This document shows, piece after piece, positions 7,958-18,979 of a DNA stretch of 64,000 bases (within the stretch, counting starts at the first letter, position 1; every line of letters starts with the position of its first letter). Source of the DNA: an uncultured Bacteroidaceae bacterium (GTDB lineage Bacteria > Bacteroidota > Bacteroidia > Bacteroidales > Bacteroidaceae); contig CALUIR010000007.1 in NCBI GenBank assembly GCA_944320785.1, forward strand, positions 1 through 64,000. The letters run 5' to 3'. The notes beneath the pieces are model-generated. The model did not search any database, was not told where the DNA came from, and saw nothing but the letters and a program-made list of their open reading frames with translations. The position numbers and the translations under genes are program-made.

Positions 7958-8407
7958 TTACAAATCAGCATACAAAGGAATGCCAGGCAGGAAAGAATAC
8001 GTGCCGCCTGCATAGTCCATCTTGCAGCAGTAATGCCTTAAACCGTTGCTTACCACCAAATAATCCACTTTCAGCACCATGTTGTAGCGGGCAATCTGGT
8101 CGAAAACCTTTTGCGTCACCTGCACATGCGGCGCCTTGTACTCCACAATCATCCGCGCCGACAAATCGGAGGCATACAACACCGTGTCGCAACGCCTTTT
8201 CATGTTGTTCAGGCTGAGGGACACCTCATTGGCCAGCAAAGCCGCCGGATACCCCTTTCCCTCCACCAAGAAATGCACAAAGTGCTGGCGCACCCATTCT
8301 TCGGGCGTCAACGCCACGTACCGTTTGCGGATAAAGTCGAAAATGACGTTTTTTCCGTCCCGGACCGCAATTTTAGGTTCGTATGCAGGCAAGTTTAATG
8401 ATAACAT
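7958..8407 (-). CDS. Solo HsdR N-terminal-like (HSDR_N_2) protein
   Basis: A 149-residue protein with the nuclease-like fold seen at the N-terminus of type I restriction HsdR subunits. Visible signatures are the RQHFVHFL segment, a conserved TVLYASD beta strand carrying the acidic residue, and the VEYKAP (E-x-K) metal-site motif. No hsdM, hsdS or helicase domain is nearby, so this is not a restriction system. Stand-alone copies beside holA recur, as I recall, in Bacteroidales. It is divergent from the AMP nucleosidase gene, with start codons 62 bases apart. Function unknown; a nuclease or nucleic-acid-binding role is inferred. Confidence 0.75.
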   Translation of the reverse strand: MLSLNLPAYEPKIAVRDGKNVIFDFIRKRYVALTPEEWVRQHFVHFLVEGKGYPAALLANEVSLSLNNMKRRCDTVLYASDLSARMIVEYKAPHVQVTQKVFDQIARYNMVLKVDYLVVSNGLRHYCCKMDYAGGTYSFLPGIPLYADL

Positions 8408-8411
8408 TTCG

Positions 8412-8419
8412 TAATTTTG
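8412..8419 (+). promoter_or_regulatory. -7 box of the AMP nucleosidase promoter
   Basis: TAATTTTG, 50 bases ahead of the ATG at 8470, is a perfect -7 box. The -33 region is weak. Confidence 0.45.
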
Positions 8420-8469
8420 CATCAAGAGGCGGGAAAAGCGTCCCGCTTTCACAAAGTTACGAAAAAAAG

Positions 8470-9246
8470 ATGAAAACAAAGGAAGAAATCGTGGCCAATT
8501 GGCTGCCGCGCTATACGAAAAGGCATTTGGAAGCATTCACGGAATACATCCTGCTGACCAATTTCAACAAATACGTGGAAATCTTCGCCGGGAAGTTCAA
8601 CGTCCCTGTCTTGGGGCGGGATGCCAACATGACTTCCGCTGCCGCAGAAGGCATCACCATCATCAACTTCGGGATGGGGAGCCCGAATGCCGCCATCATC
8701 ATGGACCTGCTCAGCGCAGTGCATCCCAAAGCCTGCCTTTTCTTGGGGAAATGCGGAGGCATCGACCGGAAGACACAGTTGGGAGACCTGATATTGCCCA
8801 TCGCCGCCATCCGGGGAGAAGGCACGTCCAATGACTACTTCCCGCCTGAAGTGCCTGCGTTGCCGGCCTTTATGTTGCAGCGGGCCGTCTCGTCGGCCAT
8901 CCGCGACCATGCCCATGACTACTGGACCGGCACCGTATATACCACCAACCGCCGCATCTGGGAACACGATGAACACTTCAAGGATTACCTGCGCACCACG
9001 CGTGCCATGGCCGTGGACATGGAAACAGCCACGCTCTTTTCCACCGGCTTTGCCAACCACATCCCGACGGGTGCCCTGCTCCTGGTGTCGGACCAGCCCA
9101 TGCTGCCCGAAGGAATCAAGACGGAACAAAGCGACAACATGGTGACGCAAAAGTATGTGCAGGAACATGTGGAGATAGGCATCGCGTCGCTGCGCATGAT
9201 CATCGATGAAAAGAAAACCGTGAAACATCTGAAATTCGACTGGTGA
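8470..9246 (+). CDS. amn: AMP nucleosidase, short form
   Basis: A 258-residue protein of the nucleoside phosphorylase/nucleosidase superfamily. It would hydrolyse AMP to adenine and ribose 5-phosphate. The glycine-rich GMGSPNA, GKCGGIDR and the nucleoside-binding MAVDMETATLFS (Met-Glu motif) are visible. E. coli Amn is about 480 residues with a regulatory N-terminal domain; this form has only the catalytic part, as is usual in Bacteroidetes. The stop codon overlaps the start of holA (TGATG), so the two genes are translationally coupled. The substrate is inferred from family annotation; a related purine nucleotide is possible. Confidence 0.85.
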   Translation: MKTKEEIVANWLPRYTKRHLEAFTEYILLTNFNKYVEIFAGKFNVPVLGRDANMTSAAAEGITIINFGMGSPNAAIIMDLLSAVHPKACLFLGKCGGIDRKTQLGDLILPIAAIRGEGTSNDYFPPEVPALPAFMLQRAVSSAIRDHAHDYWTGTVYTTNRRIWEHDEHFKDYLRTTRAMAVDMETATLFSTGFANHIPTGALLLVSDQPMLPEGIKTEQSDNMVTQKYVQEHVEIGIASLRMIIDEKKTVKHLKFDW

Positions 9247-10265
9247 TGGCCAAACAGGAACTGACTTACGCTGAAGTGCTTGACGGCATCCGAAGCAAAC
9301 AATACAAACCCGTCTATTACCTGATGGGGGAAGAAGCGTACTACATCGACCTCATTGCCGGCTACATGGCGGAAAACGTACTCAACGAAACAGAGCGGGA
9401 GTTCAACCAAACCATCATTTACGGGGCCGACACCGACATAAACAGCATCATCACGGCTGCGCGGCGTTACCCCATGATGGCCGAACATCAGGTCATCATC
9501 GTGAAGGAAGCGCAAAACCTCAAAAACATAGACGAACTGTCCGTTTACCTGAAAAACCCCTTGCGGTCCACCATCCTCGTGTTCTGCCACAAGCACGGCA
9601 CTTTGGACAGAAGAAAAAAGGTGACACTCGACATCGAGAAAAACGGCGTGCTTTTCGAGTCCAAGAAGCTGAAAGAATCGCAAGTGCCACAGTTCATCCA
9701 AGCATACTTCCGGCAGAAGGGCGTGGCTGCCGATGCCAAATCCATCGCCATGCTGGCCGACTTTGTCGGGACGGATTTGAACAAGCTGACTGGCGAGATG
9801 GAAAAATTAATTATCACGCTTCCCGCCGGGCAAAAGTCCGTCACCCCTGAACTGATTGAAAAAAACATCGGCATCAGCAAAGACTACAACAACTATGAAC
9901 TGCTTAACGCGATTATCAGCAAGGATGTGCTGAAAGCCAACCAGATAGTAGCATATCTCAACAAAAGCAACAAAGCCAACACCCTTCCAGGCATCTTGGC
10001 CCTGCTGTTCAATTTCTTCTCCAACCTCATGCTGGCCTATTATGCGCCCGAAAAGTCGGAAAACGGCATCGCCGCCCAACTGGATTTGCGTTTCTCATGG
10101 CAATCCCGCGACTACATCCGGGCGATGCAGAAATATACAGCCACAAAGGTGATGCACATCATTGCTGACATCCGCCTTTACGATGCCAAAGCAAAAGGGG
10201 TGGACAACCCGTCAGTCGGCCCCGGCGAACTGTTGCGGGAACTCCTGTTCCGCATCCTGCATTGA
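9246..10265 (+). CDS. holA: DNA polymerase III delta subunit
   Basis: A 339-residue clamp-loader subunit that opens the beta sliding clamp during replication. The N-terminal AAA-like domain (YYLMGEEAYYIDLI) has no working Walker A, as expected for delta. The middle GTDLNKLTGEMEKL segment and the C-terminal collar helices with VDNPSVGPGELLRELLFRI are typical. The ATG at 9246 overlaps the preceding stop by one base. A GTG at 9243 is possible but less likely. Confidence 0.92.
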   Translation: MAKQELTYAEVLDGIRSKQYKPVYYLMGEEAYYIDLIAGYMAENVLNETEREFNQTIIYGADTDINSIITAARRYPMMAEHQVIIVKEAQNLKNIDELSVYLKNPLRSTILVFCHKHGTLDRRKKVTLDIEKNGVLFESKKLKESQVPQFIQAYFRQKGVAADAKSIAMLADFVGTDLNKLTGEMEKLIITLPAGQKSVTPELIEKNIGISKDYNNYELLNAIISKDVLKANQIVAYLNKSNKANTLPGILALLFNFFSNLMLAYYAPEKSENGIAAQLDLRFSWQSRDYIRAMQKYTATKVMHIIADIRLYDAKAKGVDNPSVGPGELLRELLFRILH

Positions 10266-10398
10266 CCCGCTTTCCATAGGGCAGTCCCCTTAGATGGAGC
10301 AAAGGAGAGTTTTTACCCAATAAAATTTCAAATTTTACGGGAAAAAACCATCCACTTTACCTGTAAAACCACAAATCTTTCAATAGAAAAAATCCTGT

Positions 10399-10413
10399 AC
10401 GATTAGTAATCGT
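10399..10413. repeat. 15-bp palindrome ACGATTAGTAATCGT (single copy)
   Basis: Perfect 7-bp arms around one central base. CCTG and CAGG lengthen the stem after a one-base bulge. The same palindrome occurs three times at 43071-43131, and the sequence to its right also matches that region. Confidence 0.8.
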
Positions 10414-10981
10414 CAGGAAACAGTTCATAGAAGTTTTGAAAAAACTTTTGGAAGGAATTTCCATCCACAACCTGATGTTTCATACGAACCCATAGGGGAA
10501 CGTTTGCCACTCCTTTGGCAGCGGCAGCCTGCATGAGCCATTCCATCCGCATTCTTTACACGAAAGGCAGGCGATTTATACACATGCATGCATAATTCTG
10601 CATTGTTGTTTGCGTGCAACAACACAACGCATTCATAAACATGCATCCAGAAAGCAGGGCAGGGGAGACATCACAATCCCAATCATCTATCCGCAATGCA
10701 AAATGCACGTTCGCAAACATACACCACACACCTCACGAATATTTATTCCGCATGTCATTGAAATAACAAACAATTCTTTGCCAGATACTTAAATGCATTT
10801 CATTAAACTAACGGACAAAAGACACGCATGGCCATGCGCACCAGCAAGAGCAAATTCATGCATCCTGATTTTCAGATTCAGAAACAACAGGCTGATAAAC
10901 AATCCATATCCGGCATTTACATAAAGTGGTGCGTGCAATGTATTTGCAACATGCATTCTTCCGAACGCAATTGTGCATGCA

Positions 10982-11085
10982 TATTTGCAAATAAGCAACA
11001 TGTTTGCAAACACAAACGCACGAAGCCATAAATATGAATGCAAAAATTTTGCATTTACGGAAAAATGAATTATGTTTGCATTCAT
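10982..11085. promoter_or_regulatory. Cluster of dyads upstream of the XRE regulator
   Basis: Four dyads: TATTTGCAAATA (10982-10993), TGTTTGCAAACA (11001-11012), ATGCAAAA-A-TTTTGCAT (11038-11054) and ATGAAT-N9-ATTCAT (11065-11085). The third overlaps the -33 box and the fourth encloses the -7 box. This fits operators for an autoregulating repressor, most simply the XRE protein encoded next. Confidence 0.6.
11048..11078 (+). promoter_or_regulatory. Promoter of the XRE regulator
   Basis: TTTG at 11048-11051 and TATGTTTG at 11071-11078 are 19 bases apart, an exact match to the Bacteroidales consensus. The ATG follows 26 bases later. Confidence 0.75.
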
Positions 11086-11104
11086 AAATCAAAGCATCAC
11101 AAAG

Positions 11105-11554
11105 ATGAAAGAACGGATTTTGGAAATAATCAAACAAGAAAACCTGACCAACGCGGAATTTGCCAACCGGCTGAACGTGAGCCCTTCCACCATTTCGTCG
11201 GTGCTGACCGGGAGGAACAATGCCAGCCTTGACGTCATCAGCAAAATCCATCAAGTGTTCCACATCAACTTGGAATGGCTGCTTTACGGAAAAGGCGACA
11301 TGCGGACGGACAGCACAGGCAACCATGCCGTGCATGGCATGCCGGATTTGTTCGCTGAGAATCCCGAAAATGCGCACACGGTGGCGGACAATTCGAAATA
11401 TCGCAAGGAAATCGCGCCAAAAGGCAGTGAAAACGCCCTTAATATGCCTATGCAGCAAGTGGTTATGCCCCCTGCGCCTCCTGCAAGGAAAATCACCGAA
11501 ATAAGGATTTTCTTCGATGACAACACGTATGAGACGTTCAAGCCCGGCAAATGA
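11105..11554 (+). CDS. XRE-family helix-turn-helix regulator
   Basis: A 149-residue protein. Residues 1-65 are a Cro/C1-type HTH with the recognition segment VSPSTISSVLTGRNNAS and the following LEWLLYGKG. Residues about 70-125 are polar and probably flexible. The last 25 residues (KITEIRIFFDDNTYETF) look like a small beta-strand module often found at the end of this Bacteroidetes regulator type. It is monocistronic. The dense dyads over its own promoter suggest autoregulation. Targets elsewhere are unknown. Confidence 0.85.
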   Translation: MKERILEIIKQENLTNAEFANRLNVSPSTISSVLTGRNNASLDVISKIHQVFHINLEWLLYGKGDMRTDSTGNHAVHGMPDLFAENPENAHTVADNSKYRKEIAPKGSENALNMPMQQVVMPPAPPARKITEIRIFFDDNTYETFKPGK

Positions 11555-11651
11555 CCCCTTCGCGCCGATGCCGTCCTTGCAAGGACAGGACGCTGTCGCG
11601 CCTTCCGGCAAAAAACTCAGCATGGCTGGCCTTTTTGCCCTCTGCTTTCCT

Positions 11652-11659
11652 TATCTTTG
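11652..11659 (+). promoter_or_regulatory. -7 box of the pyrK-pyrD promoter
   Basis: TATCTTTG, 28 bases ahead of the pyrK ATG at 11687, matches the -7 consensus. No convincing -33 box is visible. Confidence 0.45.
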
Positions 11660-11686
11660 CATCGATAATTGATATTCCATACGTTC

Positions 11687-12463
11687 ATGAAAAAATTTAT
11701 ATTGGATTTGACGGTCACAAGCAATGCCCTGATTCATGAGAACTATGCATTGCTGAAGCTGACCCATCACGACCCTCTGCCGGACATGCTGCCCGGGCAA
11801 TTCGCGGAAATCCGCATCGACGGTTCGCCGGCCACTTTCCTCCGCCGCCCGATTTCCATCCATAATGTGGACCGGGAGGCGAACGAAGTGTGGTTCTTGG
11901 TGCAAGTGGCAGGCGAAGGCACCCGGCATCTCGCGCAAAAGAAAGCGGGCGAAACGCTGAACGCCGTGCTTCCCTTAGGCAACACTTTCACAATGCCGGC
12001 TCCGCTTTCCGGGCAGGTATTGCTGGCAGGCGGCGGCGTAGGCGTGGCACCTCTGCTGTACTTGGGGCGGCATTTGAAGGAGAATGGCTTCGTTCCCACC
12101 TTCCTGCTGGGGGCGCGCAGCAGGAAAGATTTGCTGCAACTGGCAGAATTTGAGCGTTACGGTAAAGTGCATGCCACCACCGAAGACGGGAGCTTCGGCG
12201 AGAAAGGCTACGTCACCCAGCATTCCTTATTGAAGGAAAACTCCTTCAGCCGCATTTACGCATGCGGGCCCAAGCCCATGATGGCGAGCGTGGCACGGTA
12301 TGCGCAACAGCACGACACAGAATGCGAAGTGTCGTTGGAGAACAAGATGGCCTGCGGCATCGGCGCATGCCTGTGCTGCGTGGAAAATACCACAGAAGGA
12401 CATTTGTGCGTCTGCAAAGACGGCCCTGTATTTAATATTAAGAAATTGTTATGGCAGATTTGA
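11687..12463 (+). CDS. pyrK: Dihydroorotate dehydrogenase B, electron-transfer subunit
   Basis: A 258-residue iron-sulfur flavoprotein that passes electrons from the PyrD FMN to NAD+. The FAD-binding motif RRPISI is at residues 53-58, the nucleotide-binding [12 protein letters not shown] near 115-126, and YACGPKPMM near 191-199. The C-terminal [2Fe-2S] ligands are Cys223, Cys228, Cys231 and probably Cys243. Its 3' end overlaps pyrD by 13 bases in another frame, indicating translational coupling and equal production of the two subunits. Confidence 0.95.
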   Translation: MKKFILDLTVTSNALIHENYALLKLTHHDPLPDMLPGQFAEIRIDGSPATFLRRPISIHNVDREANEVWFLVQVAGEGTRHLAQKKAGETLNAVLPLGNTFTMPAPLSGQVLLAGGGVGVAPLLYLGRHLKENGFVPTFLLGARSRKDLLQLAEFERYGKVHATTEDGSFGEKGYVTQHSLLKENSFSRIYACGPKPMMASVARYAQQHDTECEVSLENKMACGIGACLCCVENTTEGHLCVCKDGPVFNIKKLLWQI

Positions 12464-13362
12464 ATGTAAACATCGGCAAGCTGAAGCTGAAGAACCCGGT
12501 CATGACGGCTTCCGGCACTTTCGGCTACGGGGAAGAATTCAGCGATTTCATGGATTTGTCCCGGCTGGGAGGATTCATCGTCAAAGGAACCACGCTTCAC
12601 AAGCGCGAAGGAAATCCCTATCCCCGCATGGCCGAAACGCCGTCGGGCATGCTGAACGCCGTAGGGCTTCAGAACAAAGGCGTGGATTATTTCATCCATG
12701 AAATCTACCCGCGCATCAAAGATACCGGCACAAATATCATTGTGAACGTCTCCGGGTCTTCCATCGACGACTATGTGCAAGCCGCCGGGCTCATCAACGA
12801 GTTGGACAAAATACCCGCCATCGAACTGAACATTTCCTGCCCCAACGTGAAGCAAGGGGGAATGGCTTTCGGGGTTTCGGCCAAAGGCGCGTCAGAGGTG
12901 GTGAAAGCCGTCCGTGCCGTTTATGGAAAGACGCTCATCGTGAAGCTGTCGCCCAACGTCACCGACATCACCGAAATAGCGCAAGCGGCGGAAGATGCCG
13001 GTGCCGACAGCGTGTCGCTCATCAACACTTTGCTGGGCATGGCCATTGACGCGGAGACACGCCGCCCGTTGTTGTCCACGATAACAGGGGGACTGAGCGG
13101 CGCGGCCGTGAAACCCATTGCCCTGCGCATGGTGTGGCAAGTGGCCAATAAAATAAAAATTCCTGTCATTGGGTTGGGCGGCATCATGAATTGGAAAGAT
13201 GCAGTCGAGTTTATCCTTGCGGGCGCCACGGCCGTGCAAATAGGCACGGCAAACTTCATAGACCCTGCCGTCACCCTGAAGGTGATAGACGGAATCAATG
13301 CTTATTTGGACAGGCACAATTTCAGTTCAGTATCTGATATCAGGGGCGCTTTGATTTTGTAA
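12451..13362 (+). CDS. pyrD: Dihydroorotate dehydrogenase B, catalytic subunit
   Basis: A 303-residue FMN TIM-barrel enzyme that oxidises dihydroorotate to orotate in pyrimidine synthesis. The active-site base is Cys130 in NISCPN, which marks class 1 (NAD-linked PyrDB) rather than the membrane class 2 enzyme with Ser. Other landmarks are SGTFGYG near the N-terminus, VKLSPNVTD, and the phosphate-binding GLGGI and [10 protein letters not shown] segments. The overlap with pyrK supports the heterotetramer. Confidence 0.96.
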   Translation: MADLNVNIGKLKLKNPVMTASGTFGYGEEFSDFMDLSRLGGFIVKGTTLHKREGNPYPRMAETPSGMLNAVGLQNKGVDYFIHEIYPRIKDTGTNIIVNVSGSSIDDYVQAAGLINELDKIPAIELNISCPNVKQGGMAFGVSAKGASEVVKAVRAVYGKTLIVKLSPNVTDITEIAQAAEDAGADSVSLINTLLGMAIDAETRRPLLSTITGGLSGAAVKPIALRMVWQVANKIKIPVIGLGGIMNWKDAVEFILAGATAVQIGTANFIDPAVTLKVIDGINAYLDRHNFSSVSDIRGALIL

Positions 13363-13667
13363 AGCCTCCATTCGCATGCATTCTGAATTGTAAATGCTTT
13401 CACTTTGTGAACCGTCGGAAATTCACATTCCTGCATCAGAGGAATGTTTTCCGGCGGTTGCTTTTAGAATGCCCCAACCGTCATTTCCTTTCGCAAACAA
13501 AGACAGCAACCTTCCATCAAAGGAAGCTGTATTCTTTTCTTTGTAAATGAACATATTTTACATTTTAGCCAAGCATGAACCAATAAGAAGATGGGAAAAG
13601 GCGGGAAATATGCCACCTGCCATGCCCATTTTGAGCCTTTCAAAGCTTTTCCGGCTGCGACGAGTCC
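13363..13667. other. 305-bp convergent spacer between pyrD and trmD
   Basis: No gene is visible. Apart from the hairpin at 13412-13457 the sequence is unremarkable and AT-rich. Confidence 0.6.
13412..13457 (+). terminator. Long imperfect hairpin after pyrD
   Basis: CCG-x-CGGAAA and CATTCC pair with GGAATG and TTTCCG-x-CGG around a 9-base loop, with an internal bulge. A modest T-rich stretch (TTGCTTTTA) follows. It is a likely terminator for pyrKD. Confidence 0.5.
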
Positions 13668-16468
<2,801 letters not shown>

Positions 16469-16540
16469 CGTTTTATCAGAAAAATATCTAAATAAGATAA
16501 TAAAAGTTACAAATTAAGGAAATTGTTGATACTTTTGGGG

Positions 16541-16548
16541 TATCTTTG
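16541..16548 (+). promoter_or_regulatory. -7 box of the dapA promoter
   Basis: TATCTTTG lies 19 bases ahead of the dapA ATG at 16568, which favours that start over an upstream in-frame codon at 16523. Confidence 0.5.
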
Positions 16549-16567
16549 CCTGGAGAACAATAAAAGC

Positions 16568-17461
16568 ATGATACGAACAAGGTTAAAAGGAATGGGAGTG
16601 GCACTTGTCACCCCGTTTAAAGAGGATGAAAGTGTGGACTATGAAGCGCTGATGCGCCTGATTGATTTTCAACTCCAAAACGGGACGGACTTTCTTTGCG
16701 TCTTGGGAACCACAGCGGAAACACCGACATTGACAAGCGAAGAAAAGAAGAAAATCAAAGAATTGGCCGTGCAGCGGGTGAATGGCAGGATACCCATCCT
16801 TTTAGGCATCAGCAGCAACTGCACAAAAACTGTTGTGGATACCTTGGAACATGAAGACCTCACGGGCGTGGATGCCGTGCTTGTGGCCGTGCCTTATTAC
16901 AACAAGCCTTCACAAGAAGGCATCTACCAGCATTACAAGGCAATAGCCAATGCCACGCAACTTCCCATCGTGTTGTATAATGTGCCGGGAAGAACTGGCG
17001 TGAACATGACTGCCGAAACCACGCTCCGCATCGCACGCGACTTTGAGAACGTGATAGCCATCAAAGAAGCATCTGGCAATATCACGCAGATGGACGACAT
17101 CATCAAGAACAAGCCGGAAAGATTTGACGTCATTTCAGGTGATGACGGGATAACATTCCCATTGATTACATTAGGCGCCGTAGGAGTCATTTCGGTCATT
17201 GGCAACGCATTTCCGCGCGAGTTCAGCCGGATGACCCGTTTGGCTTTGGCAGGCGATTACAACAACGCTTTGTCCATTCACCATCGTTTCACAGAACTGT
17301 TCAAACTGTTGTTCGTGGATGGCAACCCGGCTGGCGTGAAAGCGATGCTAAGCGCAATGGGATTCATTAAGAACAAACTGCGGTTGCCGCTTGTCCCGAC
17401 ACGCATCACCACGTTTGAGAAAATCCGCCAGATTCTGGAAGAACTCAATATCAAGTGCTGA
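16568..17461 (+). CDS. dapA: 4-hydroxy-tetrahydrodipicolinate synthase
   Basis: A 297-residue TIM-barrel aldolase that condenses pyruvate with aspartate semialdehyde, the first committed step to diaminopimelate and lysine. The Schiff-base lysine is Lys166 in IAIKEASG, the catalytic Tyr137 sits in LYNVPGRTG, and the GTTAE segment (residues 47-51) supplies the other triad residues. The product is needed for peptidoglycan as well as lysine. It is monocistronic, ending in a shared terminator. Confidence 0.95.
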   Translation: MIRTRLKGMGVALVTPFKEDESVDYEALMRLIDFQLQNGTDFLCVLGTTAETPTLTSEEKKKIKELAVQRVNGRIPILLGISSNCTKTVVDTLEHEDLTGVDAVLVAVPYYNKPSQEGIYQHYKAIANATQLPIVLYNVPGRTGVNMTAETTLRIARDFENVIAIKEASGNITQMDDIIKNKPERFDVISGDDGITFPLITLGAVGVISVIGNAFPREFSRMTRLALAGDYNNALSIHHRFTELFKLLFVDGNPAGVKAMLSAMGFIKNKLRLPLVPTRITTFEKIRQILEELNIKC

Positions 17462-17637
17462 ACCATTCAATCATTCTTGCTTGTTCATGGCAACATCCCA
17501 TGCATCATCTGTTGTGCCTCTTTAAGTAGTTCCTGCAATAAGACGTGATTCTATCATAATGGGCATTATGTTTAATAGAATAAATCAAACATCCCCTACA
17601 GGTCCTACAGGGCTTTCATCACGTCCATTGAACCGAC

Positions 17638-17682
17638 AAAAAAAGACCGCCTTGCAATCAAGCATAGCGGTCTCTTTTTTTG
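17638..17682. terminator. Bidirectional terminator between dapA and the TPR gene
   Basis: AAAAAAAGACCGC on the left pairs with GCGGTCTCTTTTTTT on the right around a 16-base loop. The A and T runs on both sides let it work on both strands. Confidence 0.85.
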
Positions 17683-17695
17683 CAATAAGGAGGAA

Positions 17696-18913
17696 TTAAT
17701 ATCCTAATGCGCTTTCAATCTCCTCCAATTCCGACCCCATGTTCAAGGCATAATAAATTGTATACAAATTCTGCCACAATGTTTTCTCTGAAGGATTCAA
17801 TTCACGAGCCTTTTTGTAGTACGGCATTGCTTCGTTATACAAAGTCTTGATTTTTTCTTGTTGCTCCAAATATTTCGGATCACCGATTTCTATGCTTTCG
17901 CTTTCTTTAATCACATCTTGCGCCTCATAAAAATAAGTATGCCCCATGTAAGCATAATAGTTGGCATTGGACGGATCCAGTTCAATTGCTTTCTGTATGC
18001 TGGCCTGTGCATTCTCATATTTCTTAAGTAATGTGTAGATATATCCTTGGATATACAAAGCTTGCGGGTCGTTCGGCTTTTGTGCGACAAATTCATCGGC
18101 AATCTTTTCGGCTTCTTCTAATTGGTCCAATGTCGTATAATGGTCAATCAAGCTGGCCACAAAATACATGTGTTCCGGATACTTTTGGATGGCTTCTTTA
18201 ATGGTAGCCAACCAATTGGCTGTATCTTTTTGCGCCTTGTAGGACTCAGAACACAATTCATAACCGTCTTTGCCGTATTCTTTGTTGTCCAACACATATT
18301 TGGCATATTTGTTGACATTTGCATAATCCTTGTTTTGATAAGCAGCCAAAGCGGCATAATAAGCATACATGGCATATAAGGTATCGGTATGTGCCAAGTC
18401 CTGGTCGGCAAGCATCGGCGCATCAGCCACGTCTATGTACATAGACATCAAGTTGAAGGCTTTTTCCGTGTCTCTAGTGTTGAAGAAATACCCACCCCCT
18501 TCAGACAAGAAATGACGGTTCGCCAACATCGTGGCCGCATTCGTTTTACGGAACTTGTTTTTCACCTTTCCTTTTTCATTAGGCACTTGTGCCAACTCAT
18601 CGCATTTCAGGAAATAGTTGAACATGTTATAAATGCTGTTGTAATAAGCCACCGTGTCGAAAGATTGGCGGAGATAAGCTTTCTTGCTTTCTTCTTCGTT
18701 CACTTTCATTTGGATAAGCCCGGCCACGTTCCATGTGTTGGCATCGTTTTTTGTTTCCGCATTTTCCAAAGCTTCATTTATCAGCTGTTGCGCTTTGGCA
18801 AGATCCGGTGTACTGCTTTCAGCCAGGCTTTTCGCTTCCCTTACATTGTCCTTTTGCGCAAAAGAAACGTTTGCGGCCAATAAAAGCACCATTGAAAATA
18901 CTAACTTTCTCAT
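17696..18913 (-). CDS. Exported tetratricopeptide-repeat protein
   Basis: A 405-residue protein with a clear signal peptide (MRKLVFSMVLLLAANVSFA, cut before QKDN). TPR-like helical repeats fill the rest. The best are near residues 275-345, where A-L-Y-I-Q-G-Y and Y-A-Y-M-G-H-T-Y pairs fit the TPR consensus. It would be periplasmic and bind partner proteins. It lies 66 bases downstream of gyrA on the same strand with no terminator between, so it may be co-transcribed with gyrA. The function is unknown. Confidence 0.8.
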   Translation of the reverse strand: MRKLVFSMVLLLAANVSFAQKDNVREAKSLAESSTPDLAKAQQLINEALENAETKNDANTWNVAGLIQMKVNEEESKKAYLRQSFDTVAYYNSIYNMFNYFLKCDELAQVPNEKGKVKNKFRKTNAATMLANRHFLSEGGGYFFNTRDTEKAFNLMSMYIDVADAPMLADQDLAHTDTLYAMYAYYAALAAYQNKDYANVNKYAKYVLDNKEYGKDGYELCSESYKAQKDTANWLATIKEAIQKYPEHMYFVASLIDHYTTLDQLEEAEKIADEFVAQKPNDPQALYIQGYIYTLLKKYENAQASIQKAIELDPSNANYYAYMGHTYFYEAQDVIKESESIEIGDPKYLEQQEKIKTLYNEAMPYYKKARELNPSEKTLWQNLYTIYYALNMGSELEEIESALGY

Positions 18914-18979
18914 GATCGTTTTTTGATTAATATATTAAACTTCTTCTTTTTTTATGTTGCTGGGTTGTCTTCGTTTTAA

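Larger units (their letters stand above)
10266..11104. other. 839-bp non-coding region with TGCA-rich dyads
   Basis: No credible gene is visible. The left part contains a possible stem (10309-10318 with 10339-10348), one copy of the 15-bp palindrome ACGATTAGTAATCGT (10399-10413), and a module shared with 43110-43175. From about 10530 to 11090 the sequence is crowded with ATGCA/TGCAT and TTTGCA words. Open frames here are Cys/His/Met-rich on both strands, which reflects the word repetition rather than protein coding. Confidence 0.7.

Noticed and set aside
7958-8407. Type I restriction-modification system
   Set aside because: Only the N-terminal HsdR-like fold is present; hsdM, hsdS and the helicase part are absent.
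10425-11085. Several Cys/His/Met-rich small frames on both strands
   Set aside because: The composition follows from repeated ATGCAT/TTTGCA words. No frame has a promoter, family match or consistent coding character.
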